Positions 56,467 through 64,000 of a stretch of DNA of 64,000 bases are shown one piece after another (position 1 is the stretch's first letter; the number at the start of each line of letters is the position of its first letter). Made by a program: the position numbers and the translations under genes. Source of the stretch: Misgurnus anguillicaudatus (Eukaryota; Chordata; Actinopteri; Cypriniformes; Cobitidae); the NCBI RefSeq assembly GCF_027580225.2, contig NW_027395276.1, positions 4,509,501 to 4,573,500 of the forward strand, read 5' to 3'. The notes beneath the pieces were generated by a model. It was not told the origin of the DNA. It did not search any database and saw only the letters and a program-made list of their open reading frames with translations.

Positions 56467-58226
56467 GGGTGCTTTCACACCTGCCTCATTTAGTTCGGTT
56501 GAATCGTAACAGTGTTCGATTGCTCAGTTGGTGTGGTTCGTTTGGGCAGGTGAGAATGCAGCAATGCAGCACAAGCGGACCAAGACCTCCTTGAAGAGGT
56601 GGTCTCAGTACGATTTCAAACAAGCTCTAGAGCGGTTCGTTTGTGGTGAGAACACGATCCGAGATCGAACCGACGTAACTGCAAAAGTACTGCGCATTTT
56701 GGACTAAACCAGCTGCCGTAGCCAACTGCGCAGTGCATTATCAGATGAGGAAGTGTTTGTTGACAGTTTCTATTAGCAATATTAGCACAATGACAGATCG
56801 CGGACATACCTGGAGTTGCGAGGAGGTGCGGGCGAAGCTTCAGAAATTTGGTGTCTTCGCCGTTTGTGTGCATTAAAATGTTTTTTTCAAGCTGCATCCG
56901 CGATTCATTCTGAAAATGAACTGTTTGTCTAGAGTGCTGTATACAAACTATGTATGTCCACGGTGTCTGCTGTATTTTCCTCCTTTTTTTCCTTCCGGGG
57001 TTCTATTGGAATTTCGCACACGTTGATTCTGACCAATCGAGAAGCAGTTTAGGAAATACGTTCAAATACATGTGGCCAATGAGTGTGGATAATGTGTATG
57101 TTATCACATGAATGAATTTTGGTTCATTTCAACTGGTGCGGATCAGGGCCGGGTTTCCCAAAAGCATCGTAAGGCTAAGTTGATCGTAAAAACGATCGTA
57201 CGAATCATCTTAAAATTACGGGCCGTTTCCCAAAAGCTTCGTAACTTAAGTAGCACTTGAAAATCATCGTAGATCTACGAGTGCTCTGGAGTAATCGTTC
57301 ATTCATAAGTGCATCGTAAGACAACAGAGTTACAAGGTCACCTACAGGACAACCAGCATATTGCACTCCTGCAATGACGATAATTTAATGTTTTAAATTT
57401 TTATGTATTTATTGGGTTCTTCTTTGTTTATTTTATATTAAATATATAATATAATATATTTAAAATTCTAATGAGAAATCAAATTTAAATGACTAAACAT
57501 AATTAATAAAGAAGGAAAACGTATTTTGTACAAGTTGGTAAAAGTTTTTTGTATTTTGGTAAAAGTAAATGGTAAATGCTTCATACCGATTGCTGCTATA
57601 ATTCATCTAAACATTGTTTTGAAGGGAAATGGCATCTAATTAAAGACACCAAATACATTTTTACGGTACAATGCAATAATCCATAATAATAAATAAACAT
57701 AGATAATAAACAACAAATAATAATAATAATCTAAACTATAATAGAAACGCAGAAGGCATTTCGCAGTGGGACGAGTCCTAACTAAATACGGAAAAGAATA
57801 TTTAATAAATTATTAAAACATTTAAAAAGTCATTGAACAATAATGAAAATATATTATTAAAAATATTAGTGCACATCGGCTGAAGATCATTAGCCTAAAC
57901 AAGCTTCTGCTACAAATTCGAGTCATTCTATTGGTGACATTTCAGCACTTGACAAATGGATAGCGACTCGTAAGTAGCACTTAAAACCCAGCGAGCGATC
58001 GTTTCACGTGCATCTTTGGGAAACGCACGTAAATGAACAACGAATGTTTGTTAAGTAGCTCGTAGAAAGCGCTCTTAAGTGCTAAGTTCAATCGTTATCG
58101 GGAAACCCGGCCCAGATTAATCGGTGTGGTGTGAAAAGGAACCAAAACTGCTAAAAAAGCTACAATGTATGATTTTTTGCTTTTGGTTCGGACCAAATGA
58201 ACCGAACTACAGCTGTGAAAACACTG
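56467..58226. mobile_element. Transposon with GGGTGCTTTCACACCTG ends, split
   Basis: The left end GTGCTTTCACACCTGCC, with GTTCGGTTGAAT near it, answers the right CCGAACTACAGCTGTGAAAA. It is split by the element at 57146-58113. Confidence 0.7.
57146..58113. mobile_element. Transposon with GGGCCGGGTTTCCC ends, nested
   Basis: GGGCCGGGTTTCCCAAAAGC at the left is inverted at the right as TATCGGGAAACCCGGCCC. The interior repeats ATCGTA and CTTAAGT words. Confidence 0.8.
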
Positions 58227-58951
58227 TAAGTTCATGACGGGTTGAACACATATTTTGAAATGACGAGCCGCACACATGATGGGCTAAATACATGTTTGTG
58301 ACGAGCTTCGCATCGTGCGCCCTGCGTACAAACATAATTGTAATCCTACAATCATTAGTCACTCACACATTTATTTATATGTTAACGTCATTGAGCTCGG
58401 TGTGTATATTGAGCACAAATGCCACAGACAAATTTATGACAAACAATTGCAGTCAGTCTGCTGTCTGTCCTGTCTGAACGCTTATATGAATAAACTACAG
58501 GATGTTCTTCATCATGATATAATGCAGGACAGAGACAGACAGAGGTAAGAGAAAGAGACAGCTTTGACACTTCAGGACTCTCTTTTGCTTTATTCATTCA
58601 TTTACATTCATCTCAATCCGTCTCTCTCTCTCTCTCGCTCGCTCTGGTTGGAGATCATCTTACATATGACTGTATCCTGTGATCTGGTGGGCTGTCAGAG
58701 ATTCCTGGGATATCTCGCCCGGGTAAAAACAGCTCGGCTCTCTGGTGCTCCATCATAAAGTTCATCATGGACTTTGAGTGGACGGAGCGATCGAGCTCCG
58801 GGCCATTATAACTACAACTGGCCGTGTAAATACGGGCAGTCATGAAAAAAGTCTTGCTTTTAGAAGCTTTAGTAGTGTTTTTTATAGCGTGATGTTGTTG
58901 TTGAGATAGAGGCCGTGTGTGATGCCGTCATAACACACAAACACATCGGAC

Positions 58952-59092
58952 ATGTCTAATGCTTACCGTACTCTCTCACAGCACCTCAATGACCTGAAGA
59001 AGGAAAACTTCAGCCTTAAACTGCGCATTTACTTTCTGGAGGAGAGAATCCAGCAGAAGTTTGAGGACAGCAGTGATGATGTCTACAGAAGG
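58952..59092 (+). CDS. pde4dip: Myomegalin CM1-motif exon with alternative start
   Basis: This exon encodes HLNDLKKENFSLKLRIYFLE then Glu-Arg-Ile-Gln-Gln, the conserved centrosomin motif 1 region that in this family recruits and activates gamma-tubulin ring complexes at centrosomes and Golgi. The residues fit PDE4DIP better than CDK5RAP2. As an internal exon it starts at 58982 after CTCTCTCACAG. As a first exon it starts at ATG 58952, adding MSNAYRTLSQ, which matches the start of known short PDE4DIP isoforms (recalled, not checked). It ends in phase 0 at AGAAGG then GTAAGA. The coiled-coil body lies beyond the window. Confidence 0.9.
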
Positions 59093-59717
59093 GTAAGATC
59101 TCAGCTTTACTGGATCAGGTTATCAGATGGTCATGACAGACAGGCCTGATGATTAAATGCACAAAATATAAATCGTTTACATGTAACCAAATAATCTGTT
59201 TGTAATTTTGTAATTGTATTAATGGCACAATCAAATTGAAAAGTCTTTATGTAAACACCTTAATTAAATCGATTGAGGTCGATCAGATGCAAATTTTGTT
59301 CATATTGAAAAGGGTGGTGTAGTCTGATCTTTGAACTGATCGTCAGGAGAAAACTACGCATGTAAACGCGTGAATCGTGTTGTCATTTTCTGCCCTGTCA
59401 GACCATTTGTTAATAGTAACAGAATGAGTATTTTTATTAATGCCGTGCCACCTCATATGGCCATGTTTATGAAAAGAGTCAGGTTTAATTATACAAATAA
59501 AAATAAGAAGTTGTATAAAAAAATGTTCCCCCCAAAACTGTAAAACTATATTTTTTGTTTGCCTTGGTAAAAAACTTTCAAAAGTTTATAAAGAGAATAA
59601 AACAAGCTCCTCACAGAAGTAATACAATCCTGTTTAATAGATATTTCAGAGGATTAGTAAAAATGTATGTGTGAGTTTTAAGTGTCCTACTTGCATCTTG
59701 ATTCTCTAAATCTCTAT

Positions 59718-60073
59718 GGGGCGGTTTCCCGGACAGGGTTGATGGTAAATTCAGGACTAGGCCTTGTTAATATTAGGTCATTTAAGAAGTTTTTACAAAC
59801 ATACCTTGCAAAAAAACTACAGGTGTGCATCTTAAAACAATGTCAACGAAATATATGTAAGGAATCATTGACGACGGGCCGTTGAATTATAAGAAAATAA
59901 TGCACACCCACCCAATGTGGTTATATTTTTAAGACATTTTTAATCAGAATACAGCATTCAACAGCCCCGTGGTATAAGCTTAAATTAAACAGGACAAGGT
60001 GTTTTTAAATTAATGCAGCTCAAACATGCATTTTAGTCTAGGATTAGTCTAATCCCTGTCCGAAAAACCCCCC
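59718..60073. mobile_element. MITE (GGTTTCCCGGACAGGG family), interrupted
   Basis: The left GGGCGGTTTCCCGGACAGGG mirrors the right end CTAATCCCTGTCC. The GACGACGGGCC repeat (59854-59975) is inserted within it. Confidence 0.75.
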
Positions 60074-60116
60074 CTAAATGTAAATCATTGGCGTCATTTA
60101 TTATTTATATTTATTA

Positions 60117-60452
60117 TAGGGCTGGGAAAAAAATCGATTTGATTTTAAAATCGAGTTGGTAGGTCAAATCGATTCATATTTTCAAAAAAATTGATTTTTT
60201 TAGATTTTTTCTCCCCCTCTGCAGTATAGCGCAGTACATTTTGCATTCGCCAAATCTTCCTTCCTAACCCTTCCTCCAATTTTTTGTTGATGCATTTTAA
60301 TTAAATATAATAAATATACATTTTAAAAATATATACAGTTTGCAATTATTTTGTTTTAAATGGGGGCGGGGAAAAAATCGAATCGAATCGTAAATCGAGT
60401 TTTTTATAAAAAAATCTCTGATTTTTTTATGGGGACGAATCGCCCAGCCCTA
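60117..60452. mobile_element. hAT MITE with perfect 8-bp target duplication
   Basis: TAGGGCTGGGAAAAAAATCG and CGAATCGCCCAGCCCTA are inverted; ATTTATTA flanks at 60109-60116 and 60453-60460. Confidence 0.95.
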
Positions 60453-61025
60453 ATTTATTATTATATAGCACTGATCCTATTCTGATTGCTATTTATATTT
60501 TTGATGTATGCATTTAATGCTGGTTCAGATTTGCACTGTCTACTTTCTCATGACTAGAGATTACTGAGTGTTCAGATACCCAGCAGAAAATAATGTTTAA
60601 ATCCTTGACAATTTGATTAAGAGCTGAATGATTCATTTTTATTTCCAATATATCAAGGCATAATTTCAGTTGTGTTACTAAAAATGTTTTTTTGTGAATA
60701 TTAAATCATTTGCTTTGGTCAGTGATGTTTATTCCCTGTAGTTGATGTGTTGCTGAATCTGCTGCTACTTGATTTCCAGATTTAGATCCATATATTGGGG
60801 TATGTTGAGGAAATATGCTAAAACATGCTGATGGTAACCATTTGGATGAGGTTTTGATTTCTTATGATTAAATCCAGATACATGATGGGTTTTTCATATC
60901 CCATGGAGGAGTTCTGAACAAATGTGTTTGTTCAAAAATGTTTAAATCCACTTGAATGTTGAAAAGACAGCTGGAGAGACTGAATTTTCCTGATTTGTTT
61001 AAGGATGGTTCATTGGGTTTTACAT

Positions 61026-61480
61026 ACACTGCAAAAAATTTATTTTTGTATATAAGAAATAAGAAAAATTTTCTTGAATTAAGTGTTTATGAAAAAAGTA
61101 AACTTATTTCAAGAATTTTTTCTTATTCCATTGGTAGATTTTTTTTTGCCTGTTTTAAGCACAAATTCGCTTAAAGGTGTAGCGGATGATTTTCTCAAAT
61201 TTTAGAAAAGATGCGCCTTCTCCACTTTTTTAAAAAATGCAATTGCGCAACACTCCTTGACAACTAGGAGGACCAATAGTCTTGATGATCCACCCAGAAA
61301 AAGAAAATCCTCCACAATACCTTTAAATTTTATATTTTTTGTCTGAAAACTAGACTTTCCTAGGTCATTTTGCTCATCAAGAAATTACATCTTAATTTTT
61401 ACTGAAAACAAGACAAAAATACTTGTTTACAAGTAAGAAACATAATTGAAAAAAGTAAGAAAGTCATTTTTTACATTGTA
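61026..61480. mobile_element. MITE with ACACTGCAAAAAAT ends, host of a TTAA MITE
   Basis: CACTGCAAAAAATTTATT and the right TTTTTTACATTGTA are inverted. The interior holds TCTTGAATTAAGTG and similar A/T words. It is split at 61175. Confidence 0.65.
61175..61322. mobile_element. TTAA MITE (AGGTGTAGCGGATG family)
   Basis: AGGTGTAGCGGATGATTTTC and GAAAATCCTCCACAATACCT are inverted; TTAA at 61171-61174 and 61323-61326. Confidence 0.9.
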
Positions 61481-61836
61481 CGTCACCCTTCACACAAAAC
61501 CAGTCATTAGTGTCAATTTTTTGTAATAGAGATTTATACATCACATAAAAACTGAATAAATAAGCTTTCCATTGATGTATGCTCTTTAAGGAGAATATTT
61601 GGCAGGAAAAATGTAGAATCTGAGGGTGCAAAAATATAGCAACACATATTACTAATGATAAATAAATTTTTTATATATTTACTGTAGCAATATTACAAAA
61701 TATCTTCATGGAACGTGATCTTTACTTTATATCCTAATGAATTTTTTCATTAAAATGGTATCAAGCCATATGATGTATGGTTGGCTATTGTTACAAATAT
61801 ATCCGTGTGACTGCTTTTGTGGTCCAGGGTCACATA
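61481..61836. mobile_element. MITE with TGTGACCCTGGACCACAAAA-type end
   Basis: CGTCACCCTTCACACAAAAC then CAGTCA at the left mirrors TGACTGCTTTTGTGG then CCAGGGTCACA at the right. Confidence 0.75.
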
Positions 61837-62706
61837 TAGACTTTGGTTGGTGATGTTTTGTAAGCTACCAAAGCCAGCTGTATGCTTTGGTGATGTAAAG
61901 TTTCCAAAGATCATATATATGATTTCCTGACAGATCCATAAATGATACTTTCAGCTTTGTAAATATGAGTTAAATATGGGAAATAATGTGTGAAGTTTGA
62001 TACCAAGACATCTGATCTATTGGACTGATCTCTTACTCTAACTAGAATGACAGATGTGTGTTTGTACTGGGACTCAGTGACTCAATGCTTTAAACGGGTT
62101 CTGTTTCCATCGTCTCTGGTTTATATTTAGCATCAGTGAGGAACATTGAGTTTAGGATGAGGTGCAGGGGGGGATCCGTTCAGTGTGGGGTCTTAGTGGT
62201 TCCTCTGCTCTCCTCTGATTGGCTGATGAAAATCACTGAGAAGATCCCGCTGCTGTAATTGTATATGTGACTGACAGTAAGGACTATGTGATTTATAAAG
62301 CAGCTGTGTATCTACTGAAAGTGACTCTTCTTCATATAGTACTTTAAGAACAAGTATTACTAGGATATGCATCAGTTAGCATGGCTTCATGTAAAAAGCA
62401 GAATGAATTATTCTCTTTCTGAATTCTTAAAAATATCATTTTTACAAAAGCACCAGAAATGATTTATAACAGGTTGATTTTTTTCAGTGACATTCATATT
62501 TATTCCATTTGCCAATCAAGTGAAGGGCGTTTTTGTTGCCTGTCTGTCGAACAAAACAACTTTAAAGAACTTTGTGTTATAGAGCGGTGGTGGCATGGGT
62601 TTTAGAGAGTCACAATGCTAGTTTTTCTAAAAGACTGAGATTGTATTTATTTACCTTGGAATAACTGTAATTATGTAATTAATAATGACTTTATAATGAG
62701 CTAAGG

Positions 62707-63215
62707 CAGTGCTTCTCAAATAGTGGGGCGGGACCCCCAGGGGGGGCTCGAAGCGACACCAGGGGCGCAAGACCCCAGAGAAAATACTTTTTCAGAAAGT
62801 GATTTTTTTTTGCACCGTCACTTAAAGACATTACACTCAATCACGCTGATAAGCCGCTTGTTTTTTATTATTATTTATTGATTATATTTAATTTAATTTT
62901 TCAGTATCAAATGGTCAAAAAATATTATACTTTAAATAAGGATTAATTTTTTTTATTTCCAGCAAATTGATGCATTTTAAGTCTTTTCTGTTACAGACTA
63001 AAAAACAATGTTAATAAAGTTATTCTTTGTTGTAAGTTGATCGATATTTCTTTTTTTGTGTGTTTTCTTTAATGTTAATAAGGATACAATGTTTTGCAGA
63101 TGTGTAATTTTATAGACAAATTATACTATTTACAGTCGCGGCGGAGAGTTGGGGGGGCGCGAAATGTTTACTTCTTCCTAGGGGGGGCGTGACAGAAAAT
63201 AATTGAGAAGCACTG
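62707..63215. mobile_element. hAT MITE with perfect 8-bp target duplication
   Basis: CAGTGCTTCTCAAATAGTGG and TAATTGAGAAGCACTG are inverted; AGCTAAGG flanks at 62699-62706 and 63216-63223. Subterminal GGGGGGGC runs are typical of this family. Confidence 0.95.
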
Positions 63216-64000
63216 AGCTAAGGCAATTGTGATGTGATTATTATATTTTACACAACAACTGATAATATTTTCAACATAGAAGAGCTTATATTGTAATATT
63301 TTTATATGGTTATGTTTAGGGTATATGTGTTGTTAGCGTGTGTGTGTGGAGTTAGATGACTTAGACGATGTTGTGTTCACTTCTGTATTTGTCTTCATTG
63401 TTGTACAGCGTTGATGTTATTATATTTTTTATATTTTGGTAAAAAATTGTAAGACCTCAGGAAGAATAGCTGTTGCTTTATGGAGTAGCTAATGTGGATC
63501 TAAATAAATGAAATGAAAATTAGATGTGATGTAATGTCAAGATCCTGAATACAAATGAACCATTAAAGTATCACGAAACTGATCCTTGTACCTAAATGTT
63601 CTGAATAAGATATACACACACCCATAGATTTAAGATGTTTCCTTTTACAGTTGCTCATGGGCGACAGAAACACAAATGTAACAATAAAATATTTTAGAAA
63701 AAATATATACATTTTGTGGGCCAGGGTCCGGCTTGTGTATAATCTCTGTCTGTAATACTTTATCTGACTGTAAATGGTACACCAGTAGTTAGGGTTAGCG
63801 TTGGTTTTGTTTGTTTTTCAATGCCTATACTTTAAAGTGTATGTTGCAGGTTAACCACCACTGTCGATTAATGGGTACATAAATCACTCAAGATATGTGT
63901 ATAATTTTTAAAATGTCTCAAAAATGGTCTTAAAGACCACTTTTTTACGTTTTTGGTATTAACGTTTTTTTTAATGCAATTCTGCGATGACGTCACGTTG

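Larger units (their letters stand above)
55775..58951 (+). other. pde4dip intron 3
   Basis: Large intron occupied mainly by a nested transposon pair (56467-58226). The part from 58235 to 58951 before the inner start codon may hold the alternative promoter. A (CT)n run lies at about 58621-58637. Confidence 0.5.
59093..64000 (+). other. pde4dip intron, continuing past the window
   Basis: No exon continuing the CM1 coiled coil was found. Several repeats are listed separately. The rest is AT-rich, with a diverged ATP-free tail and no frame above 72 codons. Confidence 0.6.

Overview
The window is AT-rich, intron-bearing vertebrate DNA from a teleost fish. A cyprinid or other close relative of zebrafish is the best guess, inferred from the dense mix of hAT and TTAA-type MITEs, a Ty3-like LTR element and an L2/CR1-like LINE fragment, together with fish-type fem1a and pde4dip genes. 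The species cannot be named from sequence alone. Coding sequence is sparse. Most of the 64 kb is intron and intergenic DNA built from nested transposable elements.

Left third (1-23 kb): a young LTR retroelement (2496-5787) has two LTRs that read as identical and a perfect 5-bp target duplication. A hAT-like element with another hAT inside it lies at 6.5-7.9 kb, and there are a THAP-domain fragment, a LINE reverse-transcriptase fragment and a 2-kb degenerate minisatellite (18.4-20.4 kb). Threaded through this on the minus strand is a split gene I rebuilt from splice signals: 5' exon near 22.7 kb, start exon at 18.0 kb, exon at 15.1 kb and stop exon at 2.0 kb. All phases agree, giving an unrecognised protein of about 64 residues.

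Middle (23-41 kb): fem1a, an intronless Cul2 ubiquitin-ligase substrate receptor, lies on the minus strand. A weaker minus-strand micro-gene candidate lies at 31.2-35.4 kb. A two-exon plus-strand gene (38661-40734) encodes a Harbinger-nuclease-derived protein whose first catalytic Asp is replaced, so it is probably a domesticated protein and not a live transposase.

Right third (41-64 kb): a triple-nested transposon stack is followed by two short single-membrane-span ORFs that look like tandem paralogues (44.7 and 46.0 kb). Then come a two-exon unrecognised single-pass membrane protein (48907-51729) and the 5' end of pde4dip (myomegalin). Four phase-consistent pde4dip exons carry the CM1-type motif, with an internal alternative start; the gene leaves the window on the right. 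The genes are independent transcription units with no operon-like arrangement. No tRNA, rRNA or CRISPR array was seen.
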